Positions 11,235 through 23,149 are shown, counted from the first letter of the stretch. The stretch: 64,000 nt of DNA from Nicotiana tabacum (GCF_000715075.1 NC_134103.1:73099519-73163518), one strand, 5' to 3'. Numbers and translations: made by a program. Notes: generated by a model from the letters alone, not told the origin.

Positions 11235-12616
11235 CCCGGGCTGGCTGAGCGGGTGATGGAGGAACTGGTGCTGAAGTTAAAGGCTGACTCCTCTGCTGAG
11301 ATGAACCTCCCATCAGGCGGGGACAAAACCTCTTGATATGACCCAAATCCCCACACTCAAAGCAACCTCTACCGGCCACTGGGGACCGAAGGGAACCCCG
11401 AGCACTGGAATAACTGCTGGAAGGTCCTGACACAGATGAACCCTGAGCTGATGGTGCATGTGACGAAATCTGAATTGGTAGCGTACCGAATGATGTCTGG
11501 CCCTGCTGATAACCATGGGGCCCATGACCAGATGATGCACCTCAGTGCACTGGGCAAGCCGTCTGAGCATGCCTCAAAGGACAGCCTCTACCGTGCTGGA
11601 ACTGACCCTCAGAAAGAGTATCACTAAATCCTCCCTGTCCACGAGGCCTCTTGACCTCCCTCTCAACCCTCTCATGTCCGCGGACCATCTCAATCTGTCG
11701 GGCAATGTCGATAATCTTATTTAAAGTAGCACCAGACACTCTCTCTCTGGTCATAAGCAATCGCAACTAAAAAGTGAGGCCATCTATAAACCTCCTGATC
11801 CTCTCCCTGTCTATGGGAACCAACCAGATAGCATGACGGGCCAACTCCGAGAATCGCATCTCATACTGCATCACAGACATATCACCCTGACGAAGCTGCT
11901 CAAACTATCTGCGCAGCTCCTCTCCGCGGGACTGAGGCACGAACTTCTCCAAAAGGATAACAGAGAACTGCTGCCAAGTAAGGGGTGCTGCGCCGACTGG
12001 CCTACATCTCTCGTAAGCCTCCCACCAACTGAAGGCAGCCCCAGAGAACTGAAAGGTAGTGAACGAGACCCCACTGGTCTCCAGAATACCTGCTGTACGG
12101 AGTATCCTCTAACACCTGTCCAAGAAACCCTGTGCATCCTCTCCCCCTATACCACTGAAAGATGGAGGCTGGAGTCTCCAAAACCTCTCCAATCTACGTT
12201 GCTCATCCTCAGGCATAGCAGGAACCACATAGTCCTGAGCAGCTGCAACCAGCTGGGCTGGTGGTGCCCCCAGTGTCTGGAATCCCTGTACCACCTGCTC
12301 TGGCCTGAGAAGTGGCTGCTGCGGCCGAAACAGAGACCGCCTGAGCAAGACTGGTATACGCGGTCAGAATCTGAGCTAAGGCCTCCTGAAGGCCTGGAAT
12401 CACAATAGGCACAGGTGGTGCCTGAGCTGGTGCATCAACAACTGGAATCAGGTCCTGATCTGGGGCAACTGGTGGATCTGCAGGTACTGCCCCAGCTGCT
12501 GTACGGGCTGCACCTCTGCCCCTACCGCGACCTCTACCGTGCCCTCGGTCTCTTGTGGCCCTAGATGGGGGTACTGGTGGCTTTCCATCCTGCCCGGCAA
12601 TACGAGTCCTCACCAT
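11188..12616 (-). pseudogene. Tekay gag (capsid and zinc knuckle), frameshifted
   Basis: The start codon at 12614-12616 gives MVRTR, the usual gag start in this family, about 180 bp inside the primer site. An Arg/Gly- and Ala/Pro-rich N-terminus is followed, in another frame, by the capsid core (ERFWRLQPPSFSG; WWEAYERCRPVGAAPLTW; LEKFVPQSRREELR), then ERVSGATLNKIIDIARQIE (11766-11542), and finally a CCHC knuckle CFECGDLGHIKRFC at 11364-11323. Gag packages the RNA in cytoplasmic particles. At least four frame changes or stops are visible, so no complete Gag can be made. The plus-strand ORF 11833-12408 is a shadow of this gene. Confidence 0.85.
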
Positions 12617-12796
12617 CTGTGAGAGAATGAAACAACAGATGTTTAGTTACTAGAATTAACAGATTCGCACGACAAGAATTCAAGAATGGGGAGTTTTCTA
12701 AGGGTTTTGCAGCCTCTCGAAGATAAGTACAAACGTCTCCGCACCGATCCACAAGACTTTACTAAACCCGCTCATGACTCGTGAGACCTATGTAAC

Positions 12797-12812
12797 CTAG
12801 GCTCTGATACTA
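12797..12812 (-). other. Primer binding site, tRNA-iMet type
   Basis: On the minus strand TTAGTATCAGAGCCTA follows the LTR end within a few bases. It matches the TGGTATCAGAGC primer site for initiator methionine tRNA with a change at the second position. Confidence 0.75.
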
Positions 12813-12815
12813 ACT

Positions 12816-15334
12816 TGTCACGACCCAAAATCAACCGTCGTGATGGAGCCTATCGTGGAACTAGGCCAGCCTCAACTCAACAACCTAACACCAACAACAA
12901 TAAGTTTGAAAACGTTAACGGAAGCATTTAACATTAAAGAAAAACTGTTTGAAACGTAAGAAAATCCCAAAGTGATACAATCCATCCCAAAACCAGGGTG
13001 TCACTGAGTACATGAGCGTCTAGATCAGAAATACAGTCTACTACAGTGTCTAGAGATATAAACTGAAAGTACGATAAAGATAAAGAAGGAGAGTCAAGGC
13101 CCGCAAACGCCAGTGCAGCTACCTTGATAGTCTCCAAAACTCTAGGATCCTCAATCAGCAACCGCCGCTACGACCGGTATCGCCTGGATCTGCACACGAG
13201 GTGCATGGAGTAACGTGAATACACCAACTCAATAAGTAACAAGTCCAAACTTTGGACTGAAAGGTAGTTACGAACTCAACCTCAATAGGTATAACAGAAA
13301 TAAATGTGCAGAAACGTAGGCATGCTTTCAAGTCAAATATATAGCTCAAACAGTAAAGGAAATACAGATCTGAACAGTGTAAGGTATACAACTCAGCTAT
13401 CTCTACATGCCAATGCACAGACTGTATGAAATGCACCATGTGCTCCACTCTCAAGTATTCAACCACTCGGTACTGTATATGGCCATACGGCCTAGGGAAA
13501 TCCATCCCGAAACATATACAACACTGACTATAAGTGACCAGTACCGAGGAAAAAGGGCAATCCAACCCTGTGGAGAAATTCATCTCCTGGTATCAAGTGC
13601 TTTGGACAAATCCATGTCCAGGGAAAATCTATCCCTCAATAATATCATCGGCGCTCACTAGGGGTGTGTTACAGACTCCGGAGGGGCTCCTACAGCCCAA
13701 GCGCTATTATAATCATCAATATAACCGCTGCGGCATGCAGCCCGATCCCATAACTGTCACTCATACTTAGGCACTCGGCCTCCCTCAGTCATCAAAATCT
13801 CCAGTCTCATCCACGGGCTCACAATGTCATGAAAACAAACCTGGATCTAGCCACAAGAAATACAATACGATCAATATAGGCTAAAGGAATTAATTCCATG
13901 AGAAAAATACAAAATTATAGACAAAAATTCGAAATCGGCTCAAAATCGCCCCCCGGGCCCACTTCTCGAAATCTAACAAAAGTCACAAAACCCGAAAGGC
14001 CCTTCACTCACGAGTCTAGTCATATCAAATTTACCAAAATCTGACAACAAAATCCCCTTCAAACCTCAAAATTCCATCTCAAGAACTCTTCCACTTTTTC
14101 CCCAATATTTCACCGCAAATCACAATTTAGATGATAAAAAGCAAGATATAATCATGAAATTTAACCAAAACCAAGTGAGAAACACTTACTCCAATCAACT
14201 CCGCGAAAATCCCTTCAATAATCGCCCAAATCCGTGATCTCTAGCTCAAAATATGAAAAATGAGCTCAAATCCTCGATTTTGAATTTAACACTGTAAGCC
14301 CAGATTTCTTCTTCGCGAACGCGACCATCCTCTTGTGTTCGCATAGACCAACTCAGACTGCTTCTCCGCTTTACTCTTCGCGAACGCGACAACTGCTTCA
14401 TGAATGCGATGCTTTACCAGATCAAACCTTCATGAACGCGACCCTCACCTCGCGAACTCGTAGACCAAGGACCTAGGGTCCCCAACAACCTTACTCCTCT
14501 TCACGAACGCGACACCACTCACGCGTCCGCGATACACACGCTGCCCTACCCTTCGCGTTCACGTCCTCACCTTCGCGAATGCGTAAAATAAAAATTCACC
14601 ATCTCAGAATCACTCTTCGCGAACGCGTAAGAGGAAACTAGAAACAAAATACAGAAACAGATCAGCTATCTCATCAAGGCCAAAAATGATCCATTAACCA
14701 CCCGAAACTCAACCGAGGCCCTCGGGACCTCAATAAAACATACCAACACGTCCTATAACATCAAACGAACTTAGTTGGACCTTCGAATCACTCAAAACAA
14801 CATCCAAATACCAAATTACTCCTGGATTCAAGCCTAAAGAACTTCTAAACTTCCGAATTCCACAAATGATGCCGAAACCTATTAAACCACGCCCAAATGA
14901 CCTCAAATTTTGCACACAGGTCAGAAATGACACCACAAACCTACTCGAACTTTTACAAAGCCAATCCAACCCCGATATCAAAATTTCCAATGTCGGCCAA
15001 AATCGCCAAAATTCTAACTTACGCCAATTCAAGCCTAATTCTACCACGGACCTCCAAATCACATTCCATATGCGCTCCTAAGTCCAAAATCACCTAACGG
15101 AGCTAACAGAACCATAAAAATTCAAATCCGAGGTTGCTTACATATTAGTCAACTTCCGGTCATCCTTTCCAACTTAAGCTTTCAATTAAGAGACTATGTG
15201 TCTCAATTCACTCTGAAACTACTCCGAACCCGAACCAACTGCCCCGGTATTTCATAATATAGCTGGACACAACAAGAAGCAGGAAATGGGGGAACGAGGC
15301 TATAACGCTCGAAACGACCGGCCGGGTCGTTACA
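12816..15334 (-). repeat. 5' LTR of minus-strand Tekay
   Basis: The start on the minus strand is TGTAACGACCC (15334-15324). The end is GGGTCGTGACA (12826-12816). The two ends are inverted repeats beyond the TG/CA pair. Length is 2519 bp. A block at about 14300-14640 carries repeated CGCGAACGCG-type palindromes. At 13727-13741 there is a GCTGC-GGCAT-GCAGC hairpin followed by CCGATCCC, which on the minus strand is the GATCGGG-led hairpin module. ORFs inside are incidental. Confidence 0.85.
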
Positions 15335-16060
15335 CATAGTTTATTTGTTCTAGAATTGTGGGATGCTACATGAACGTTGTAGTTTGAAGCTTGAATTATT
15401 CTTACTATTTTATCATATTGGTTTATTTATTCAATATTGCATTTAATTATTTGATTACTTGATCACCAATTAAATACTATCTACGAATCTAGTGTTGAAC
15501 TCAAGAGAGCGAATTCTAGATTGCATATAAGATTGAGTAGAGCGAGATCTTGAACTCGAGCATCGGGAACAGATTTGCGGTTAGGATAGGAATATACCTA
15601 ATCGCCTTGCTTGGTTACTATACAGAAATTATTAATGCATTCTTGTTAATTCTAATTCCATTGGAATATAGGCGTTAGGTTAGCTTGAATAGACAAGTAG
15701 TACTTCGGGAGAAGGCTACGAGTAATATTAACCCTGTCAATCAATAAACTAGATAAATTAATTAGACAATTAAGTGGACAACTCAACGGGATTGTTAGCC
15801 AACCCATAGCTCTAGAATATCGTGTCTCATTGAATTCATCTCTAATATTTGCCAACTTGTTTCTTTTAATTTCTTAGTTTTCTACTCTAGATTAGTTGTA
15901 GTTAATAATCTTTAGAAATCGCTTGAATAAATTAATTATCTTAGTTTAATTTAGTTGATAGTTAATCACAAGTCCCTGTGGGTACGATATATGGACTTAC
16001 AATCCTATATTACTTTTCGATCACGTATACTTGCGTGTGCATTTGGGAGCAATAAGTTTT

Positions 16061-16078
16061 TGGCGCCATTGCCGGGGA
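16061..16078 (+). other. Primer binding site, tRNA-Asp type
   Basis: TGGCGCCATTGCCGGGGA differs at one base from TGGCGCCGTTGCCGGGGA, which is complementary to the 3' end of plant tRNA-Asp. Copy 2 has the exact form. Confidence 0.8.
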
Positions 16079-16182
16079 CTTAGAAATTAACTATTCTACT
16101 AGATAGGATTCTTACTTTTTGTCTATTCAAGTTTTTATTTTTTATTTTTATCTTAGTTTAATATTTTATTATCTTTGTTGAC

Positions 16183-17256
16183 ATGGCATCTTGGAATGAG
16201 AATTGGTTGAATATTGATTATTCTTATTATGGCGATCTTTGTCCATATTGTTAAGGACCACACTTGTGACAAAATTATGCATCTCAATCTGATGTGTGAA
16301 ATTTTTGTAATATGTGTGGTTGTCAAGGTAGCCATAGGGATGGTTGTCCTAATTCTTATTATCCCTCTCAGAGCTCTTATTATAATGTTTCTAATAATAT
16401 TTATGAGTTTGATAAGAGTAAGGAAGTGGAGGATATGGAACGCATTGCGCGTATTATGGACATGATGAGGCAAGTAGTAGCCGAGCAACAAGTTGTTGGC
16501 ACCTTAGCGATCAAAGGAATGCAGGCTAGAACAAACGAATTAATGCCCAATTTACAAGAAGAACCTCAACTTGACGAAGAGAGCGAGTTCCCACAAGAAG
16601 ATAACTTTGAAGAAGCACATATCGTGAGCCAATCTTGGCTAGAGGAACAAGCTCAACTGGTAAAATTTCATGGGGTTATACGTAATGGTTTGTCAAATAT
16701 GGGAGAACAACTGATAGATAAAAGAAATGAGCTCAGGTAAGAGATAGACCAATTTGGCTCAGTTATCCATGACCTGCAGGATAAATTGAATAAAAAGTTT
16801 GAGGCATTTGATGCCCTACAACTTATTTTTATCGATACTGGCCAGCTTGTGGAGCGGAAAGAGGAATTCCAACTATTCGACCAAAATATTTTTAATAATG
16901 CCCAGGTTGACGAAGTGTGCAAAAGCGAGGATGTCAAAAGTGAAGTGATTCTAGAGTTGGACCGCATTGGACCTCATTCTAACCATTTTTCAACATTGTG
17001 TTTGGTTAGTGACATGAGAATTGATCAATTCGAGCATATGGAGGAGTCAGTGGATGGGGAACAAAGTACTTATATTCTGAAATTTGTGATGCCAAGGAGA
17101 CAAAATGGCATCCCTCACTTAAAGGCCAAGAAGTACAAGATGCGATACCTATTGCTTGGTTCCTTTATTTTTACACCACCGCCACAGGAACGTGACAGAA
17201 AAATTGATACAAAATTGGGGGCGCAATTCATATCCTTTAGGTGGAAGGAAAAGTGA
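16183..17256 (+). pseudogene. gag-like protein of Athila-like element, copy 1
   Basis: The frame starts at ATG 16183 (MASWNENWLN) and continues in the same frame to a stop at 17254-17256. In-frame stops lie in the zinc knuckle (TAA and TGA around CPYC.GPHL) and at 16738 (CAA to TAA in the RNELRQEIDQ segment). The order is a knuckle CX2CX3HX4C, then a Tyr/Asn/Ser-rich segment, then a Met/Gln-rich helix (MDMMRQVVAEQ), a long acidic helical region, and a conserved C-terminus KMRYLLLGSFIF...LGAQFIS.RWKEK. It is presumed to act in particle formation. The knuckle spacing is not the standard CX2CX4HX4C but resembles Athila Gag. It aligns along its length with the frame at 39312-40421. Confidence 0.7.
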
Positions 17257-18772
17257 TGAAGTGGTGTAAGTCGTGCCACGACTATAAATAAGGCGCTTGT
17301 TGGGAGGCAACCCAATTCTATTTTTTTTCCTTTTTTATTTTTTTTTTATTTTTTTGGTGTCATCGTTGTAGTGTTGTTTTTGTGTTTTATAGGAGTAGGA
17401 GCATGGATTCAAAGTTAATAGGCGAGTGCAAAAGCTAGCAGGTGGTTGAAACTGAGTGTGAGGTACCCGTACAAAGAATCATACCTGGGACAAGTCAGAG
17501 TATCTCGTGAGCTGCTACTACTTCGGCCTTTGGCCGACCAGGGAGTCTCTTTTACCCTCTTGTTATTTACAGCGTGCTTTGAGGATATTGCATAATTTTA
17601 AGTGTGGGGTGAGGAGATTGTTTGAGTGATTTTCTGTGCTATCCTAGCTTAGTTGCAGTATTTTTTCTTAGTGTAGTGTAGTAGTTTTTGCTTAAAAAAA
17701 TGAAAAAAAAAAGAAAAAGAACAAAAAAAAAATCAGAAAATTTGGACTTTTCCCGTTGATGGATTTTGTGGACAACTTTCTTGAGGGATTAAGGTTCAAT
17801 GTTTTTTTTTCTTTTTGTTCTAATTAGTTTTAGCTAGGTAATAATCCCCCTTGGTTTTCCTTTTTGCATCGGTTCTTTTCCAGGGGATGTAATTTGAACC
17901 AGGTAATTTTTTTTTTAGGATTAGATTTTTTTTAGGAGTAGTAAATAAGGAAGAAGAAAACCTTTGTGCCTTGTTTGATACTAGCATATTTAGACCTAAG
18001 TTTGAGTAGTACTTTCCTCTTATTGCTTCAGTAATAAATAAAATAGCCTTTCTGACACCTAAGCTCAGGGTTGTGACTCTGTATATGACTTATTATTCTT
18101 ATTTTATCGTTCTCTATGATCCTGTCTATCTTAGAGTAGAATTGATCCATCTTGATTAATACTTGTGTTATGTGTGGTGAGCATTTCTTATATATATTCC
18201 ATGTTTTGCATCTTAGTCTAGAACTTGCCCTGCATGTTATTGAAGCGAAATAAAAGTGTTGCTTCGTTTAGAAGATGATAATAGGCTTTCTTTGTTATGT
18301 CTTGTGAATTTTAGCCTTTTCAGATATTGTACCACTAGTTAGCCCTTTGAGCCTGTAGCCTTTTGTTTGGAAGCCGTATTTCTGTCTTGATTCTTTTGTT
18401 GAATCCCTAATTTTTGCACCCTGCTTCCTTGAGCACTGTTGATTAAACTATGATATAAATTGATAAATTTGAAGAAAGGGATGATTAAGTGAATAATGGT
18501 GACCAATAATAGCTGAAAAGTGATGAAAAGGCCTTCTTGAAAAGAATGTTACATGAAAAAAAAAGAAAAAAAAATTGCTTTGAAAAAAATGAAACGTTCT
18601 TGATATGAGGAAAATACTTATGAAATAATAGATGAAGAGAGGCCTGCAAAATAAAGTGAAGAGTAGAAAATAATGGGTGATGAATTCTAAAAGTGCAAAG
18701 TGCTTAGGGAAGTGTAAATCACTATTATATAATTCTCTTACCCGTCCCTCAGCCAATATTACAACCTGTTAA
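17257..18772 (+). other. 3' noncoding region of Athila-like copy 1
   Basis: No gene seen. It contains T-rich (17318-17355) and A-rich (17694-17745) tracts, a first purine tract at about 17601-17615, and CCTTTTCAG..CCCTTTGAGCC-style text common in Athila 3' regions. The minus-strand frame at 18448-18756 is low-complexity Phe/Ser-rich translation of A-rich DNA and is not called. Confidence 0.55.
18768..18772. repeat. Target-site duplication gttaa (left)
   Basis: GTTAA directly precedes the LTR start at 18773 and is repeated exactly at 29024-29028 after the 3' LTR. This proves a single insertion event into the Athila-like element. Confidence 0.95.
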
Positions 18773-21623
18773 TGTAACGACCCGACCGGTTATTTTGAGC
18801 TCTAGCACGTCATTCAGCGGTTTGAGACCCTGAGCAGCTTCACTTCAGGTATTATGACTTGTACGTGTGGTCGAAATTTAATTTCGGGAAGTTCGGAGTT
18901 GATTTGAAAAGAAAATTCTAATTTCGGAAGCTTTAAGTTGGGGGAATTGACTAAAGGGTGATTTTTGAGTAAACGACCTCGGAATCGGGATTTAAAAATT
19001 CCAACAGGTTCGTACCATGATTTTGGACTTGGACGTATGTCCGGATCGGGTTTTGGATGACCCGAAAAAGTTTCGGCGCCTATTGTATAAGTTGGCATTT
19101 TGGAAGGATTTCATAAATTTGGGTTGGAGTGCATTTCAATTATCGATCCCCGTTTGGGATTTCTGAGTCTGGGAATAGCTCCGTATGGTGATTCTAGTAT
19201 TGGGAACGCGTCCGGATGTGGATTTGGAGGTCCGTAGGTCATTTCGGGGTCATTTGGCGAAAGTTAGAAATTTAAAGGTTTTTGAGAAGTTTGACCGGAA
19301 GTAGACTTTTGGTATCGGGGTCGAATTCTGATTCCGGAAGATGGAGTAGATCCGTAATGTCGAATGTGACTTGTGTGTAAAATTTGAGGTCAATCGGACG
19401 TGATTTGATAGGTTTCGGTATCGATTGTAGAAGTTGAAGTTTCAAAGTTCACTAAGTTTGAATTGGAGGGTGATTCATGTTTTTAGCGTTGTTTGATGTG
19501 ATTTAAAGGCTCGACTAAGTTCGTGATGTGTTTTGGGATGTGTTGGTATATTTAGTTGAGGTCCCGAGGGCCTCGGAGGTATTCCGGATGGTTAATGGAT
19601 CGAGTTTGGACTTGGATGAAATGCTGAGGTAGCTGATACCTAGTGCAATCGCACCTGCGTGAAAAAGGCCGCATGTGCGAAGGAGAGGAGGCTGGTCAGA
19701 AACCACAGGTGCAAAACATTTTGGCGCTCCTGCGAAGGCGCAAGTGCGTAATTGGCAACGCAGGAGCGGTCGATGGGTGCAGGTGCGGCGCATGCACCGC
19801 AGAAGCGAGCCGCTGATCGCAGAAGCGGACAAGCCGGCTAAGGGGGAAAGCTGCATCTGCGAGGTTATTTCCTCAAATGCGGAGCCGCATATGCGGTGGC
19901 TAGCCATAGAAGCAGAAATCGTGGCTGGGCAGAATGTTTTAAAGCTGGGTTCGGGTTCATTTCACCCATTTTCCACGTGGCTTGGGCGATTTTTGGAGCT
20001 CTTCAAGGGAGTATTTTCGCCACCCTATGCAATGTAAGTGATTCCCACCTATTGCAAGTTTAGTACATGGTTTACATATGGATTTAGACTTGAAATTTGT
20101 AGAAATTTGGGATTTTTGGTAGAAAACATAGAAATGGATATTTTTGAATTTTGACCACGAGATTGGATATGGAATTTGGAATAAATTATATATTTGAGTT
20201 TGTGGTGTCATGGGTAAAGTTTATCTTCGAATATTTTCGGGATCCGGGCACGTGGCACGAGGTTGATTTTTATCGACTTTTCAAGCTAAGTTAGGAATTG
20301 TTGTAAATTGAATTATTATGAGCATTAGAGTATATATTTATGGGTTTACACATTTATTGACTAGTTTTGGAGCATTGGGCATCGGTTTGAGTTGTTGGAA
20401 GGGCTTGGGAGCCGGTTATGGAATTTCGAAGCGAGGTAAGTCTTTCTAACCTTGTAAGATGGAATTAACCCCATAGGTGAATTAACTTAATATGTGCTTC
20501 TATTTGTGGGGCTACGTACGCACGAGATGACGAGAGTCCGTGCGTAGCTACTATTATGCTTATGTCCGGGTAGTTTAGGACCCAAATCATGCTATACTTG
20601 CGATATTTGCAACCTTATTGTTAATTTAAATTGCATAAAGCATATTTAACTTGGTAAATGAACTTTTAAAAGGTTAAACTTCATTTTGCTTTACTGGTAA
20701 ATGAGAATTGACATTTCTTGGATAATTTCTCCTTAAAGAATTCTTGATTGACTGTTGAATGTGTTTATCTTTTGTGGAGCGGGCCGATCGCCTCGGCAGA
20801 TTAAATAGATGCATCAATGGTTCGTGCCATTCGACCCTCGGCAGTGCACAATTTAAATATTTATGTTGGAGCGGGCCGTACGACCTCGGCATGATTTGCG
20901 CATGATTTAATTGATTGCTTTGGAATTTACAATAAATGATATTGCCTTCTTGGCCTGAGATAAATTTGTTAAATAATGGAAAATAAATTTGGAGATTTCT
21001 TAATTATAAAGGAACTGCTTACTGACTTCAAAATACTGAGCTTGCAACCATATTATATAATCCATGCTTAATTATATCATTGACATTTTATTTATAACCC
21101 ATAGTAAGTATCGAAATCGACCCCTCGTCACTACTTCTTCGATGTTAGGCGGGATACTTATTGGGTACGTGTTGATTTACGTACTTATACTACACTTGCT
21201 GCACATTTTTGTGCAGGTTTATATATGCCTAGTGGCCTTGTGGGCGTAGAGGCGCGGTTATTGCTGGGACTTAGGTGAGCTGCATTCCCCGTTACGAGTC
21301 CGCAACCAGCAAAGTCTCCCTCAGAGTATTTATATTTTCCTGTCCAATTTGTATTCGGATAGATGTTGTATTTAAATTTTACATTCTTAGTTGAGGCTCA
21401 TGCACTTGTGACACCGGGTTTTGGGGCGATTATGGGTTGCACTGTATTGGAATTGTTAAAAATATTATTATTTATTTTATAAATTTCATCTTTTACCATT
21501 CAATTGAAGGAAATATGATTTCAAAAATATTAAAATTAGAACCAAGTTAAATATTTAGATTTGGCTTGCCTGACAGTGGTGTCCAGCGCCATCACCGCCT
21601 TTAATGGATTTTGGGTCGTGACA
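18773..21623 (+). repeat. 5' LTR of complete LARD
   Basis: Length is 2851 bp, from TGTAACGACCC to GGGTCGTGACA. By eye it is very close to the 3' LTR, with mostly single-base differences and a few short indels. The CGC-NNNN-GCG palindrome array lies at about 19645-19900. A hairpin GCCGA-TCGCC-TCGGC after GAGCGGG is at 20783-20797, with weaker relatives at about 20825 and 20875. ORFs at 19515-20037 come from the CpG-rich array and are not genes. Confidence 0.93.
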
Positions 21624-21626
21624 ATA

Positions 21627-21644
21627 TGGTATCATAGCACTAGG
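21627..21644 (+). other. Primer binding site, tRNA-iMet type
   Basis: TGGTATCATAGCACTAGG lies three bases after the LTR. It matches TGGTATCAGAGC except for one G to T change. Confidence 0.85.
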
Positions 21645-23054
21645 TTCCCATAGGTCGCACGAGTCATGAGCAAGTCTAGTAGAGTCTTGCGGATCATACA
21701 GAGTCATCTGTACTTATCTTTGAGAGGCTACAAGGATGTTAGGAGCACTTCCCTTCTTGATTCCTCATCGTGCGATTTGATTCCTCTGAGGCTTATGCCT
21801 CTATTTCCTTCCTATTCAACCTTATGTGACGCAAGGCATTTGTTATAAATATGGAATCGAGAAATTTTAATGGCACTACTGATATAGAGCAGGATGTTTG
21901 TCCCTGCGTATTTGATTGGGCTAATGTCGTCGCTTTGCGGAAAGCCATTCTACTGTTTCAGCTCAATATCAGTACTACCTAAGGTTTTGAGATTTGGCAT
22001 TGATTGTTATGGTAGTTCGTGCGTTGATATCGCACCGTGTTGTGTAATGGTAGGAAGCTGTACTATGCGTCAAATCAGTGAAAGACTTGGAAAGAGGTTT
22101 TACTCAGTGCATGATTCAGAGATTCAATATTTTATTTCCGGCGAAGGAAAGACAATGAGACTATGAATGTTCAGGTTTGGGTTGATGGAGTAACGAGACT
22201 TGGTATTTTCAAGCGTGGTGGAATTTGCATCTGTGATGTAGTGTCGTCGCCCTTGAGTGAATGTGTTAAGTTCGCTGGTGTTATGGTCTTCATAAATTGC
22301 ATTCGGGGCAGAGTAGTGTGAGATGGTGCCAGGGAAACAGTCGCCAGAGTTAGCGGAGTGCAGCAACTTCGGGATCAAATGGGTATTTCTAAGGTTGACG
22401 TCTCGACAAAGATGATCTTTGGGAAGATTTAAAGTTAGTAGCGATCTATTGGTTCAAATGCTACAAAGATGGATTTTAACTTAAGGCAACAACTGGGCAA
22501 CGAAGGATGAGGAAGGACGTGTGGGAGGTGTCTTACGATGGTTAAAATTCTAGAAGGCCAAGTATGAGAAACAAAGGTCGAGTAGTTGCTTCAAGGAGAG
22601 GGTTTGACCAAAGTGGGAGAGTGGCAGAGTAACATATGGGTTCTGTGGTAGGATAGCTACGGCTTGGGGGGAAGATAGAGTGATTTGGGATTCATGGTGG
22701 ACAATGACTAGGTCTACGGGCTTAATTTAGAATATTGGCTGCTATATTGAGGAAGATTGGGTGTGACAGGAGGGAGTATCTTAATATGAAAAAGGATACA
22801 ACATGACTTTGGATTGGAATGTATTGTCGCACCTTTAGTTGATGTCCATGAGGAGTGAACGGACTTGTACAGTTGGTGAATGAGCACGGGCTCAGGATGG
22901 GTTACTGATTATGTAGTAAGTGTAGCCAGTGAAGCGATGTTGGAAGATGTCGGCATGTAATTTCCACAGGTGGGTTATCTCCTGTAAGCAGGTCAGCGGT
23001 CGCGTGGCTGACGAAGCTTCTACGAAGAATTCTACTGGCTATCCGGTGAGAGGT

Positions 23055-23149
23055 TGAAATCTCAATTGATCCCTCGTTACTGCTCCTTTGAGCAGTAATA
23101 GGTAGGGATGACAGGATTTGAACCTGTGACATTTTGTACCCAAAACAAG
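23055..23149 (-). other. Organelle-derived DNA with 3' half of trnP(UGG)
   Basis: The minus strand of 23104-23149 reads as the anticodon loop (TTTTGGGTA), variable region, T-arm (ACAGG-TTCAAAT-CCTGT) and acceptor 3' strand (CATCCCTA) of a plastid-type tRNA-Pro(UGG). The following bases (23055-23103, CTATTACTGCTC.. then CGAGGGATCAATTG) look like the adjoining organellar spacer. The 5' half of the tRNA is absent, so it cannot be functional. Plant mitochondria also carry this sequence type, so the donor could be either organelle. The fragment may extend left to about 22975. Confidence 0.65.

Larger units (their letters stand above)
8967..15334 (-). mobile_element. Tekay/Del-type Ty3-gypsy element, 5' part (minus strand)
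   Basis: Minus-strand element in the order 5' LTR (15334-12816), initiator-Met primer site, gag, protease, RT and RNase H. It breaks at 8967, just where the region before integrase (RYSIHP) begins. Integrase, chromodomain and 3' LTR are missing. The junction partner is the truncated LARD copy A. The right end, at GGGTCGTTACA, lies inside the LTR of an Athila-like element. No target duplication can be tested because the other end is lost. Confidence 0.8.
15335..18772 (+). mobile_element. Athila-like gag-only element, copy 1 (left part)
   Basis: From 15335 the sequence matches 38460-39190 of copy 2: the 3' part of an LTR. It is followed by a primer site at 16061-16078, a gag-like frame, the motif GGGAGGCAACCCAA (17299-17312), pyrimidine and A-rich tracts, and a tract AAGTGTGGGGTGAGG near 17601. 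These features are typical of Athila-type gypsy elements. No protease, RT or integrase exists between them, so the element is non-autonomous. The left is cut by the Tekay at 15334. The right continues at 29029 after removal of the element inserted at 18773. Confidence 0.7.

Noticed and set aside
11833..12408. 191-codon plus-strand ORF
   Set aside because: It is the reverse-strand shadow of the minus-strand gag, which has recognisable capsid blocks.
18448..18756. 102-codon minus-strand Phe-rich frame resembling a membrane protein
   Set aside because: Derived from A-rich tracts in the Athila-like 3' region; the hydrophobic runs are poly-T codons.
19515..20037. Overlapping 120-130 codon frames on both strands, with relatives at 26984-27262, 44075-44769 and 55035-55563
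   Set aside because: All coincide with the CGCNNNNGCG arrays, are not conserved in frame between copies of the same LTR, and carry no known domain.
23104..23149. Functional tRNA-Pro gene
   Set aside because: Only the 3' half is present; the D-arm and 5' acceptor strand are missing.
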